From contig CM032228.1 in the NCBI GenBank assembly GCA_019009955.1, forward strand, positions 202,788,501-202,852,500: a stretch of 64,000 bases of DNA, written 5' to 3'. Source of the stretch: Riptortus pedestris. Taxonomy: Eukaryota > Arthropoda > Insecta > Hemiptera > Alydidae. Shown one piece after another: positions 37,009 to 48,126 of this stretch. Every line of letters starts with the position of its first letter. The first letter of the stretch is position 1. The notes under the pieces are model-generated. The model was not told the DNA's origin, did no database searches, and saw only the letters and a list, made by a program, of their open reading frames with translations. Position numbers and translations under genes: made by a program.

Positions 37009-39150
37009 TATACAGTTTAATGTACAAGCATTCCCAAGGTGTTTAACCTCTTTTCTCTTATTTTCCACATACAGGAGCTCATATTTAATAATGGATAAGT
37101 CTCAGAGAGTTCGGGTTTAAGATAGGAAAACTTGGGATAGCAACCGCTTATAGTAAGTAGTATTGTTTGCATAGGGGTATATTCTTTATTATGACTCGGA
37201 TAGAAACATTTATAGATTCAATCCTGTTGGGGTTTTTAGTCTTCATTGTTTGGTTAAGTTCCACTTCTACTCATATGATTTTCAATTAATGCAATTGCAT
37301 CAATAAACGTCTCATATCGAGCCTAAATTTCCTGCCCTATTTACATAGCCTTCTTACTACGGGAGGAATATAGAACAGGCTGTGGAATGAAGTAATTGTA
37401 GCAAGCTGGAAATGTGCTTAGCTTCCGCAGTAACCGTGAGATGAACTTTTTAAAATGTGTTCCAATAAAAAAAATACACTGACTGATGGGTTCATTATAA
37501 GGGGAGGGATCGTGGTTTAGATTTTGAGATCAGTTTGAGGCGACGTAACGGACTCATTGAGGAGGACATGGAGCTTCCAGGCGATCGATTCCAGACACGT
37601 GACCTGAGGTCGGGAATAACTTGACGAGAAAATACTTGATTCGCCTTGGCTTACTCACATAACCTACAGCACGTACAGCCCTTTCGTATAAAGACACCAG
37701 CCTCACAACTAGGATTGAATTTTCACCACTAAATATTTCAATACTCCCAGCCTATGTTTTAAATTAAATTAAGCACTTATTTTCATTAAGTGCCCAAAAC
37801 CTAATATTATAATTTGATGGGGAGAGGAAAATAAATGAAATTCACTTACCTTCTTTTAGATATATATATTCATAAACTCTACGTAATTAATTATCATTAA
37901 GACTCTGTGTATTAAATGATAAAAATTTATAATTATTATGTTATTAATTTTATTAAACTGTAAGTGACTTGATTTATAAACGCTATCAATTATTTTATGA
38001 CCAATTACTGCTACTATTATTTTTGAGTTTCATGTCGTAATTGAAATAGTTTCTATTTAACTATTTATCTCACTATTAGACTTATTCTCTAGAACTGAAG
38101 TTTCTTAATACCCTTTTAAAGATGAATACTTCTTTATAGACCCAATAAATTCCGATAGTGCATGAATAAATGAGTTTCTTTCTAATAAATAAATGATGTA
38201 GATTTCTAAAAATAATTATGCCTGTGCAAAGGAGTTTGAAGAATATCTCTCTGTCTTGTTTCATGTTCAGGTGTTATATTGTTCTGTAAAGCAAGTTTCC
38301 CTTCACAAACAGGTTTCTTAGATAGAATATATTCTGTAAAAAAGACATAATTCCTGACTCCTAGAAGAGACGCTACCATGATTTTCCCATTATTCTATCA
38401 TAGAGGAACTTTCCAGCTTTTGCTGTTTAAATATAAAAACATCATTTTTAGAAAGTCTCTAATGCATAATAAGTTGACCGAATAAGGAAATAATAATAGT
38501 ATATTGATAGAATTTCATATTTCACTGTTGATTCTTTATCACGACAGAACAAAATATAATGGCATGTCTACATCAGCAGTTTACCAATCAATATTTAAAA
38601 TTTCGAAATATATCAATTAAACAGAAGGAGCTTATACTTCAATTATCTAACTATGTGTTTTGTATTATTAATTCTTGATACTTAATTTAGCCTCGAATTA
38701 TAAAATCAGCATAGATTCTTTTAACTTCCGCTCGATAAAGCTCTCCTCCTTTCCATTTTTAGTGATATTGTCACACTCAAATAAGTGTTAATTAATTACT
38801 AAAGTCGTTACATGGTTCTTTATTACCTTTCATAAAAGCCCAGTCCTTCAGTACACAATATTCTGCACTTGGAAAATTTGATTTTATTAATATTTGTGTC
38901 GTTAATTTTTATTTTAGTTTAAACGCTATATCTGAATTTATGTGTCATTATGTGTAGGTGAAATGGAGTGACGCAGACGTATGAGTTGACAAAATGTTTG
39001 TTTAAGTACTCATTTTTTTTAGTATTTTGTTTATTTAATTTATTTTTATTCGACGTTATATTAGAGTGTTTACTTCCTGATTAATAAGTGAATATCTTTA
39101 ATTTTTCTGTTTCGTTTTATTTAAAACAAAATTTCTGTCTATATAGGTCC
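37009..39150. other. Intergenic DNA with a family H scrap at 37412-37455
   Basis: At 37412-37455 the minus strand has a decayed family H 5' end (TTCATCTCACGGTTACTGCG and AAGCACATTTCC). The rest is AT-rich with no recognisable gene. Confidence 0.4.
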
Positions 39151-39845
39151 GAGGATTTTCAAGTGAAGAGAATAATTCTAGCGGCCTTTCCTAATAAATT
39201 CTTTAAAATGGAAGTTTGCCAACTCGTTCTAACCCACAAGTCACTAAGAGCTTTGGGGTTACCTGGATTTCAAAGCCACTACCAACTCGGCCTACAGAAC
39301 CTTATTACCAAAATTTCCGTTATTCATAAAACATGGACGAAACTGAGTGGTGCATGTTAAAATAGTACAAGAAACACGCTGTGGTAAATATGTTCGCCTA
39401 CTAAGGAAGATCTGTAAAGCCAAAAAAGAAGTAGAGGTGAACATCAAGAATTTAAAGACCAAGCAATCCTTATCAGCTGCGGTTGGATACATATTTTCCC
39501 AAACAAGGTGTTTAAGGTAGTTAAATATGTTGAAGACGAAAACTTGGAAATTAAACTTTGGGCGCTTCTTGAGGAGCTAACCAAAATAAAGTTAGCATCT
39601 CAGGGCAGGATATACGCTCAAGGAGATGAAAATTGGCTATTAAATACAATTTTATGAAAAAGCGTTCTACATATTAACTAAACGTTCATAAAATACAAGA
39701 AGCCAGAACCATGGATTAAGGTTTAATACGATACTCCTCACTTTGTGAAATTTAATTGTGCGAGAAAAAGAGGTTCCAAAATATTTGTCGATGCTTAATC
39801 TAGTTACTAGTCTGAAGGTCTGAGGGATCGGTTTTACAGTAATCA
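39151..39845 (+). pseudogene. Unidentified coding-like remnant split by a transposon
   Basis: Several adjacent plus-strand segments look formerly coding, in different frames with stops. One (39484-39657) reads FPNKVFKVVKYVEDENLEIK and LWALLEELTKIKLASQGRIY. A further piece near 39730-39785 reads DTPHFVKFNCARKRGSKIF. The sequence continues after the Harbinger insertion at about 40730 (RLDEERSHGSYLVKTWIYVK). I do not recognise the family. It could be a dead mobile element or host pseudogene. Confidence 0.3.
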
Positions 39846-39848
39846 TTA

Positions 39849-40726
39849 AGGCCGGTCCAGACGCTCCGTTTTGCACAACGTTTTGTCTGCGCAGTTCAAA
39901 ACGTTGCAGATAAAACGTTGCGTGTGGACTGGAAAACTGTGCAGTTTTGAACCCATTTCGAAGACGGTACAGTTTTAGTAAAACTGAGCCAGAGAGCATA
40001 GATTTCCTTGAACTGCGCAGACAAGTCGGCGTGTGTGGACGGTAGCACCGTTTTCCGATTCGTTTTGATACTCAGTTTCAATTCGTCAGGCGACAATGGC
40101 TGACCTTCGGCAATGTTGTAGGGAGTTTTTAACAGATTTTATTGCTCTGTATGAAAGTATCCCGTGCATTTGGCGTGTTAAATCAAAAGAATACAGTGAC
40201 AGGGATAAGAAGGGGGAGGCGTATGAAAGTTTAGCAAATAAATTTAAAGAAATTGATGCAACGGCAATCATTTTCATAGCTTCATCACGGCAATAATAGC
40301 CTTTCATGTGCTGATATTGCTGTTCTCATACAAGTATTTTCTTTGTTGATATGCGGTGTCACTAATTCCAATAAATAAGTATATGTGTCAACGTCCATTC
40401 GCAAGTAGTTCCGCCAATCAGTAGGTTCATCACGTAATTCACGCTATAATTTGATATGGGAAAAGTGCTTCCTTTTTAGAAACCACTTCCGCGACCACTT
40501 TGAACGCCGGGTACTTCTGAGATGTTGCAAATTTGTTTTTTTTTTAACAAGACATCGCGAAAATCGACCAGAGTAGTACCTCCTCCATGACGATCTCACA
40601 CAAAACTGAGCAAAATATACAGATATGTCTGTGCCATGTGGACGCTCTACAAATTGCAATGTTTTCATTCCGTCTTAAGACTGCGCAGACAAAACGTTGT
40701 GCAAAACGGAGCGTCTGGACCGGCCT
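39849..40726 (+). mobile_element. PIF/Harbinger-type transposon, non-autonomous, 47-bp perfect TIRs
   Basis: The two ends are perfect inverted repeats of 47 bp starting AGGCCGGTCCAGACGCTCCG. They are flanked on both sides by TTA (39846-39848 and 40727-40729), the 3-bp target duplication typical of PIF/Harbinger. Sub-terminal copies of the GTGTGGAC and CTGCGCAGAC motifs also occur inside. The 878-bp element has no DDE transposase. It carries only a MADF-domain gene fragment (40096-40296), matching the second, DNA-binding protein that Harbinger elements normally encode. The perfect TIRs suggest fairly recent insertion. Confidence 0.88.
40096..40296 (+). pseudogene. MADF (Myb/SANT-like) DNA-binding protein, truncated
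   Basis: The 66-residue frame MADLRQCCREFLTDFIALYE, then SIPCIWRVKSKEYSDRDKKGEAYESLANKFKEI is the N-terminal part of a MADF domain: a helix with FI-x-LY, P-x-(I/L)W, then Y-x-D-x4-K-x-A. In Harbinger transposons such a Myb/MADF protein binds the element ends or helps import and recruit the transposase. The frame stops at about residue 66, before the full domain (normally ~85 residues) and the C-terminal BESS-like part are complete, so it is probably not functional. It starts 247 bp inside the left TIR. Frames on the opposite strand (40086-40307) are shadows. Confidence 0.75.
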
Positions 40727-41095
40727 TTAGGAGGCTCGACGAGGAAAGAAGTCATGGTTCATATTTGGTTAAAACTTGGATCTATGTCAAAACACCTGTG
40801 AAACACGTATTATCAAGTCTTGGCTAGTAGTAAGATGTAGTGGTCACTCCAGGTATTGTGATAACTACACCATTCAAATCTCTGTTCTTGACAATGGGTA
40901 CCTAGGAAATGTATTGTAACAGATAGTTTTTAAGGTTTATGCCGCCAAGATAAGTCAATTTTCTATATTTTGATAAAAATCGATAAGTAAGCTATTTGTC
41001 TGGGTTATAAGCCAGTAATTAGGTAGAACTTGAGAAAATAGATTTTTGCGTTTACAATTAAAAACCTGAGATGAGTATGGACTAAGAATAAACAA

Positions 41096-41581
41096 GTCCG
41101 TCACGCAGGGGCTGCGTAAACTAAGCGGATTTCCCACGTGAAGTTTTACAATAGAGAAATCCGCCTATTAACAGATGTAGTAGGAAGGGATCTCTAAACC
41201 TATTCACGAGGGACGAATAGTTCTGGAAACGGCCACCAGAGCTCTCGGCGGAGAGTCCGGAATATGGCGGGGTTCCGTCGACCACACACACAATACAAAT
41301 GCAAATATGTTGGTTAATATTCAAGATACAGAATAAATGTATAGAACAATATTTATAGTAAATTTCATTTACAATAAGATTGATTCTATTCAATTTTTCG
41401 ATCCGACGAATAATAACATAGATATTTTGAATTTTCAAAAATCCCCCCTCTAAACCCCCCCTCCCACTGGTCCGATTTCAGCCATTAACGAACTTGATCT
41501 CTCTTTTTACGTAAAACGCTTGAATATGAAGTTTGGTAACGATCAAACAAAAATTGCGACCGCTAGAGCGTTAACAGACAA

Positions 41582-41618
<37 letters not shown>

Positions 41619-41737
41619 TGAACGGACCTCATTTTCGTCATATCCTGGGTAGGATCGATGGACATTTGAGGAAATTTTTCAAAACTCGCGTCATGAGTAC
41701 GACCTCAATAGCTGATTTCCCTTAAGGGAAATCTGCT
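41096..41737 (+). mobile_element. Family H full-length copy M
   Basis: Plus-strand, ~642 bp, with all landmarks: 5' end, AAGCGGATTTCCC (one change), the GTAGTAGGAAGGGATCTC module, core, TA slot at 41582-41613 and intact terminal palindrome GATTTCCCTTAAGGGAAATC-TGCT. It is almost identical through most of its length to the copy at 7947-8569, the clearest recent pair in the window. Confidence 0.92.
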
Positions 41738-42048
41738 AAAAGGCGTGGTTCATAGGCAGCCTTGAGTCCATGTCTGAGTAGAAAGTATTGACATAAGTTA
41801 TAAGTATTGATATAAATTAACATCGAACATAGAACTAGTTATCAAAACTATGTTTCTCAAAAGAGGTGTGTTTGTTAGCCAACACTTCATGTCGCTTTCT
41901 GGCAAAGTATTACTATTTACAATTATCAATACTGTCGCCGCGGCGGATGCCTCCATTTATGACTGATCGTCCAATACTACTACTTTCTTCAACGGTCAAA
42001 TACGTATTGTTAATAATGTGCCTTAAAGAAAGGCCTATGGCACTAAAA
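41738..42048. other. Intergenic DNA between two family H copies
   Basis: No feature was recognised. A short frame at 41866-42072 has no domain. Confidence 0.4.
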
Positions 42049-42955
42049 GTCCGTCACGCAGGGGCTGCGTAAACTAAGCAGATTCCCCACGTGAAGTTTA
42101 GTAATAGATAAACCTACATACTGCTAACACAACACCACCCTGAATATTAGGTGAATAAATACAAACCTTAATAAGAAATCTTTCCCCTCCCGGCGGAAAA
42201 CGTCTCAAATAAAAAAAAACAGGTCTGCCAACGGCATTCAGTTATTGGTTTTCTTTCCGACACCGGAAAGAAAGACAATAACTGAAACATATCAGAATAT
42301 ATTGTAACATATTAATTTTATTGAAATCTATGTACTATATCTAGTAATGTAATTTATAATGAATCAGAATAAATTTTATCTCAATCAACCAAATTTTAGT
42401 AGTCCAAGAATTAAAGCCGGGGGGCGGGGGGCTCACAAGAACATATTTGCATGTATCTCGTATAATAAAGGTCCCTGGAAAACAATATTCGGTATTTAAG
42501 ATTCCAATAATATGGCTTACTATATAAGGGAGTATTGTAACACGAGTAAAAGTGGGGGTTTACTGAAGGCTGAAAACTGGAAAATGCATATCTCGGTTAA
42601 TATTCAAGATAGAGAATAAATGTATATAACAATATTTATAGTACATTTAATTTGAAATAAGATTGATTCTATACAATTTTTCGTATCGGAGATATATTGA
42701 ATTTTCAAAAATCTCTACTCTAAACCCCCTGGTCCGATTTCAGTCATTAATGAACTTGATCTTTCTTTTTACATAAAACGATTGAATATCGAATTTGGTA
42801 ACGATAAAGAAAATATTTGCGACCGCTATACATAGTTTTGAACGGACCTCATTTTCGTTATCTACTGGGTAGGATCGATGGACATTTGAAGAAAAATTTC
42901 GAAAATTCGTCATGAGTACGACCTCAATAGCTGATTCCCTCAAGGGAAGTCTGCT
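42049..42955 (+). mobile_element. Family H full-length copy N (long subfamily, 907 bp)
   Basis: The longest intact copy. Ends GTCCGTCACGCAGGGGCTGC and GATTCCCTCAAGGGAAGTC-TGCT. The 5' module (ACATACTGCTAACACAACAC, GGTGAATAAATACAAACC, GCATGTATCTCGTATAATAA) is shared with the copies at 4.3 and 48.1 kb. The microsatellite slot is collapsed to ATACAT. The flank is CTAAAA on both sides. Confidence 0.9.
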
Positions 42956-44141
42956 AAAATAAGTAAATTTCCTAAATGTTGAGTACGCCCCAATACCAAG
43001 TCCCAAAGAGATAAATATCGCTTTCGTGTTGTTTAAGTGAAGCGCGCTGATACACAAGTTATTTGTCGGGGGGTTTGACCTAGTTATGAGATAGAATATG
43101 AACAAAATTGATGGTTGGTTAAAGAGCTAAAAAGCAGCGAGTAGGTTCGTCTATGCAACCATGGTCCATCATGGTGGCCTTGAGCATGGACCCTCGTCGA
43201 AAATACCTAAGAGAATGGCTGGAGATGGATGAGAGGGCGAGGTGATGTTTTCGCCGACCCCTCCGGCGCCATATCCACCCATTTCACAAAGAATTTATTC
43301 ATCAGCCCGCTTTATGCCCTGTCTCCCCCTGCCCCGTTCTACAGCTATGTCCGGGTCTCACCCTCTCTCTCTCTCTCTCTCCTCCCTCCCTCTCACCCTC
43401 CCTCCGTCTAACCCTCTCTCTTTCACCCTCCCTCCCACCCTCTCTCTCTCTTTCGTTCTCACTCTCTCTCTCTCCTTTTATCCTCAACCCTTCACAGCAA
43501 CAGCCTTCCATAATTACTCCTGGCCCTTATTTATGTCTAAATTGACTAATACCTTAAGTGACTATTCGGATGACCTAATTACCAATACTTAATTAGGACT
43601 TGTTTTTCAAGTCTCATTATAAATGATAACAGATATAACTTTGTAATGGTTCATGGTCAAGAGTGTCCTTGGTTTGGGGAACGACTTCAATACGTCTTTT
43701 GAACGCTATAGAAGCTATTTCATTAACATAAGTATGTTGCGCAACTGAAATGCAACTTATTTTCTCTATTAAATATTTCAAAGTCCACAGTATTTATTTC
43801 TCGAAAATCGGAATAACAATTTTGACATTAAAAAATCGGGTAACAAAGTCTTACGGTATAATATTCCGCAGCTTTTTCAAAAAAATCGATTTTCAAATTT
43901 TTCATGTCATTCTAAAGTTCAAGTTCGCTAATGGCCGAAATTTATGGCAGGGAGTGGGAATTAAGAAATAAACATAATAAAAGTTATCAGTTATTTTACG
44001 CCAATAATTTTATATAACCATTCTTGTTGGCAAAATAATGTCCTCATAAATTTCATTTTAAAGTGTCTAGAAAATGTTACTCATGCGATAAAATTTAATA
44101 TCTCGCGTCCAGCTTACATTTGAAAAGACTTGTGAACCCAG
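42956..44141. other. Intergenic DNA with CT-rich low-complexity tract 43360-43480
   Basis: The C/T-rich tract (CTCTCT, CCCTCC units) produces Ser/Pro-rich and Arg/Glu-rich open frames on opposite strands that are not genes. No other feature was recognised. Confidence 0.5.
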
Positions 44142-44184
44142 GGAAATCTGCTTAGACTATACCCCTTTCATGACGGGCTTCTTT
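44142..44184 (-). mobile_element. Family H 5'-end scrap
   Basis: The minus strand reads GCCCGTCATGAAAGGGG, then AAGCAGATTTCCCTGG, a decayed 5' terminus with nothing following. Confidence 0.55.
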
Positions 44185-44551
44185 ATAAATGTATACCTAA
44201 TATAATTAAACCAAGTTGAGCTAGAAGTTTACTCAACACACAGCATACAGAACAGAAAGATATAGAACCAACTGCAGCCCCTGCATTTACCTTGATTTGA
44301 TAGGAAAATCGTAATTATATTATTTGAACAAAATGTTTTGCAGCGCTTCATTTAAAATTATTTAATTTCAAAGTTATACACGATATCTCTATTCCAACGC
44401 ATCGGAGTGAAACTTGTTATAGACCATAATTTATAGATCTTTTTATGATAAACAAATAATTCAAATAATGGGTTTGAACCGTCAATATAAATGATACCGT
44501 TGTCATACCTGTCGGTGGAGACCGTCGTCACTGGCTGATGGTCGAGTACAG

Positions 44552-44593
44552 CTGGCAAGCGCTTTCGATGCGATGACACCATCTTCAAGCCAG
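44552..44593 (-). ncRNA. Hammerhead-like motif, left arm of palindrome
   Basis: Minus strand: CUGGC (stem I), UUGAAGA plus U, GGUG...CAUC (stem II, some mismatches allowed), GAA, palindromic AGCGCU (stem III), U, then GCCAG pairing perfectly with CUGGC. The layout equals a type I hammerhead with minimal stem III, but C3 of the core is U and one nucleotide is added before stem II. Confidence 0.5.
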
Positions 44594-44636
44594 TCAAAAG
44601 TTGTACTCCAGTCCAAAAAGGAGTACAACTTTTTGA

Positions 44637-44680
44637 CGAGCTTGAAGATGGTGCCATAGCATCGAAAGCGCTTGCCAGCT
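44637..44680 (+). ncRNA. Hammerhead-like motif, right arm of palindrome
   Basis: Mirror copy of the left-arm motif on the plus strand: UUGAAGAU, GGUG...CAUC, GAA, AGCGCU, U, GCCAG. Its 5' stem I strand is altered (GAGC instead of CUGGC), so this arm is the more degenerate. Confidence 0.45.
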
Positions 44681-44859
44681 GTACTCGACCATCAGCCAGT
44701 GACGACGGTCTCCACCGACAGGTATGACAACATAAGCAAATAAGGTCCCAAACAACAACGTTGTATCTCAAAATCCAACCTATGCCCCCACTAATCGTTT
44801 TCAATCAAAAGACGGCACAACAGACCTACATGCTTAATTTCAATGTTCTAAGGTACGAC

Positions 44860-45050
44860 GGTTCTAAGCCATTAGTGAGTTTTGTGAGATACATACATAC
44901 GCGCAGACGTCTCGCCGAAACTAGTCAAAATGGGCTAAGGATTTCAAGAAGGATAATTCCGAAGAAATCTGAAGGTGGAAAACATTCGCGATTACAATAC
45001 TTCTTTCACCCTTTTTTTTTACGTACAAGGAAGTAAAAGTAATGAAAATA
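44860..45050 (+). repeat. Transposon 3'-end-like remnant
   Basis: Contains GAGATACATACATACGCGCA, GACGTCTCGCCGAAACTAGT and CAAAATGGGC, and ends TACGTACAAGGAAGTAAAAG opposite ATACTTCTTTC, giving a small terminal inverted repeat. I recall this phrase pattern from repeated 3' ends in insect genomes, but cannot name the family. Confidence 0.35.
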
Positions 45051-45654
45051 TTTAAAATAACTACATCAAGAAAGAAAAAGGATGACAGCTAATTATTCCG
45101 GAGGCAAATTTAGTACGGGATGGTCTCTAATTGGGACTGGACTATGCATTTTTGATAGAGGGGAGGGGGGTTAATGGAGAAGGATGATATACAGGTCCTA
45201 TGGGCAGCATATCAATAGTATACACCATCCATATACAGATGTATAGGAGAACTGTCCCCGCTGAATATTTATCGCGACTGTAATTTCATTTGCAGGACCT
45301 AGGGCCTCTGCTCCAGTTTCATACCTCTGTGCTCGGCCCTCCTCATACCTCTCATCACATTCCGACACGAGAATAATTATTAAACCCCCAGTAAAACTAT
45401 CAACGCACAATATATAGCTTCAGGGGTAATTGGTCTATAACTTCTCACGACACAGACATCGGAGTAATAAACAAAGTTAGTAACATACCATCCATTTCAA
45501 AACATTATTGACTCCCAAATTGAATAAATTAATAATTATTTACCATAATAAGAATAGAATTAACATAATAATAATAAGTTTCTTTCAGAATTCTTCAATT
45601 TCTTTCAGAGTGGCAAAGTAAGCGTGGCTGAGGTCTGGAAAGCTGTTTTCAGAA

Positions 45655-46414
45655 GGTTTCATTACAGCTATCCAATACCAAGTGATTGCCACCAGATCAA
45701 ACAGACGTCATATACTCAAGGACAGTAGTGTCTCAGACAAATGTAGGTTATGCAACAAATCGTATGAGTCCATTCAACATATTACGGCTGGATGTGAAAT
45801 ACTTGCTGGGTCCGAATACTTACAAAGGCACAAAAACGTAGTATAAGTATACCATCAAGCTCTATCAGAGAAATTCAGCATGGTAGACAGGTCGCTTATT
45901 ATCGCTATAAACCTCAAAAATTATTGGAAAAAGATGTATTGATTGGGACGAAGCTAAGATAACTGACCATACTGTTCATTATAAGAAACCGGATATTCTC
46001 ATTATTGACAAGATCAATAAGACTGCTGATATTATTGACATTGCAGTACCCAATGATGAGAATATTCGAAAATCCTTTGCCGAAAAATTAAGAAAATATC
46101 TACAATTGGCTATCGAGCTCAAAGAGGTATACAAACTGAAATCTGCCATAGTTACGGCTATTATAGTAAGTTCAAATGGACTCGTGCCAAAAGCAACAAT
46201 TGGAGGCACCAAGAATTTAAATTTGCCAACAACAATTATAAAAGAAGCCCAGCAAGGGGTACTTCTTGATACTACAAGAATTGTGCGAATTATTTTAAAT
46301 TCCCCATAACATGTCACAATCACAAACTCCATATCGGTTGGACTTTCCCCCGATATGGATTTTATTCCATTTTACTGAGCATAAACGTCCCCCCAGAATA
46401 ATAATAATAATATA
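45655..46414 (+). pseudogene. R2/R4-type non-LTR retrotransposon, 3' part with endonuclease domain
   Basis: The first segment reads YQVIATRSNRRHILKD and then CRLCNKSYESIQHITAGC, a C-x2-C-x8-H-x4-C zinc knuckle. After stops and a frameshift near 45850-45935, an intact stretch (46106-46309 and the codons before it) reads KKPDILIIDKINKTADIIDI then AVPND: KPD-x14-D, the restriction-like endonuclease signature that follows the zinc knuckle in R2-like elements. In living elements this domain nicks the target site. The frame ends at 46309, followed by a ~90-bp 3' UTR and an (AAT)n tail at about 46400-46414, the kind of short simple tail many LINEs have. The reverse transcriptase is missing, so this is a 5'-truncated dead copy. 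Confidence 0.8.
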
Positions 46415-47996
46415 GAGTATCACCAGAAGCTTTTAAATTCTTCTACACCCTTTAACACTGGCTGCAAAATTATTACTGTTAATTTAACCTAATAGATTAG
46501 CGAAAAATCCTGAATACTTTTTCGTATCCACCCGCTGAGAGCAAGTTATTTAAAAAAGTTTTTATAGACAATACATGCATTTTTAATGCACTACGGCAAT
46601 AGTGCTCGCTCCATAAGTTCCAGCCAAGACCAAAATAACATTTCAATGTTAAGTATGAAAACTAAAAACCTCAAATATCTCGATTAATATAAACGTTAGA
46701 GAGTATATTCATCAAGATCTCAATTGTTGGAAATTAAATTTACAAAAATATTGGTATTATAACATGTTTAACTAAAAATAATCCAGAGATAAAAATAATC
46801 ATCATAATAATGACGATTTTTCGAATTTTTGTTTTAAAGGTTTAAAAAAATTTAATGATTTAAATGAATAAAACATCAGTCCTTTTACAATAAAAAATAT
46901 TTTAATAAATTGTAATTTACACTTTTTAAAATTGTGACATTCAAAGTTTTTTACATTGTGACCTACTAAACTCAATGTTTTTAATTATGCTGCAAGTTTT
47001 TTATTATGCTTGGTTTAAGGTGGTGAGGTTATGAACATGCCAGATTTTTAGTTGAAATGCATATAGTATCTAGGGGTACATACATACATACATACATAAT
47101 TCATTTTACATACTTTTATTCAGAGAATTATTTTTTGAATATTGTTTAAAAAATATTTTATTTATTATATAGTGTGTTCTGGGTTATTTTTGGAGCACTG
47201 AAAGTGATATACGCTGAAAAATGTTTTTATAGTGGAGGGGCTGACCTTATGTTCAAACATTCAAAATAGGCCCACACAATTCAGCCAAAACAGATATGAA
47301 AACAAGTATTAATTCATCGTTTCTCGTATTTATTAAAATAAAAGTATTTTCAACCTAAATGATATCTGAAACATAGAAATACTAAAAATATTTTTATAAT
47401 ACTATTTAATGTCATAAATGCTAAAATACTGTTAATTCGTCCTTTTGTTTGACATTTAACTTTTTATATTCACATTTAGATGAGCCCTTGAATAGAGGGA
47501 GTGACCTTAGAGAGAAATAGAATGAAAAAGGTGGGTGTGAATAAAGAGGTGCTGTGCAATAGGTTGTATTCTTGTGACATCCTTATCACCAGATGGGCCA
47601 AACCTGGCAACTTTTATGAGTTATCAGCAGCCGGCAGCCATTCACAAAGTCAACTCACTGGGGCAAACACCTGAGCCCCGTATTCCAAAGATTGATAGTG
47701 GATTTTTTAAACCTTACCGACGTCAGTATTTTTTTTTCTTTTTAGTTGAGATACCGGTATTCAAATATCATGGAAGAGCAATAGATGCCCCGTGAATTGA
47801 TGTTTACCATTGTATACCTGAATGCAGGATAAATGGATTTCGGATTTATGAATAAAAGAAAGTCATTTATCAAGTTGATCCCTTTCACTTTATTTTTTTT
47901 TCTTCTAATGCATGATGTATCGAAATAGGGAGTGTTAAAGGAATACCTCATGATTTGTGAGGCACCACATATAAAAATGATGAAGCATGTAGATTT
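46415..47996. other. Intergenic DNA, possible eroded family H core at 46650-46830
   Basis: At 46650-46830 phrases such as CAAATATCTCGATTAATAT and TTTTTCGAATTTTTG recall the family H core, but too weakly to call. Frames at 47574-47795 and 47742-48008 have no recognisable domain. Confidence 0.35.
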
Positions 47997-48126
47997 TCTA
48001 AAATTCACTAATTTAATGGTCCCTTAAATATTCAACTTAAAACAGTCTCGCATAATTATTTCATTTCAATACATCAACACGACCACCGCTCCGGGTAGGT
48101 AAATGTTTCATTTACTTAAGTCTAAA
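47997..48126 (+). repeat. Flank duplicated at 63424-63557
   Basis: AAAATTCACTAATTTAATGG, TCCCTTAAATATTCAACTTA, CGACCACCGCTCCG and GTTTCATTTACTTAAGTCTA occur here and at 63.4 kb in the same order. Both run directly into a family H 5' end at the same base. Confidence 0.85.

Larger units (their letters stand above)
44499..44731. mobile_element. 233-bp palindromic element carrying two ribozyme-like motifs
   Basis: Two ~110-bp arms are nearly perfect inverted copies: outer GTTGTCATACCTGTCGGTGG on the left, its complement ending GGTATGACAAC on the right. A spacer of about ten bases sits at 44610-44619. Each arm contains the segment UUGAAGAUGGUG...CAUCGAAAGCGCUUGCC, annotated separately. No ORF and no clear target duplication. 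Probably a non-autonomous relative of Penelope-like elements, by structural analogy with the element at 55.7-58.0 kb. Confidence 0.8.

Noticed and set aside
39667..40307. Minus-strand ORFs of 66-110 residues
   Set aside because: They overlap the Harbinger TIR and MADF frame in antisense and have no domain.
42740..43105. 121-residue minus-strand ORF
   Set aside because: Antisense of the family H core and 3' end; similar frames are broken in other copies.
43229..43592. Ser/Pro-rich and Arg/Glu-rich ORFs on both strands
   Set aside because: Product of a C/T-rich low-complexity tract.
46650..46830. Additional family H core copy
   Set aside because: A few shared phrases only; too diverged to call with confidence.
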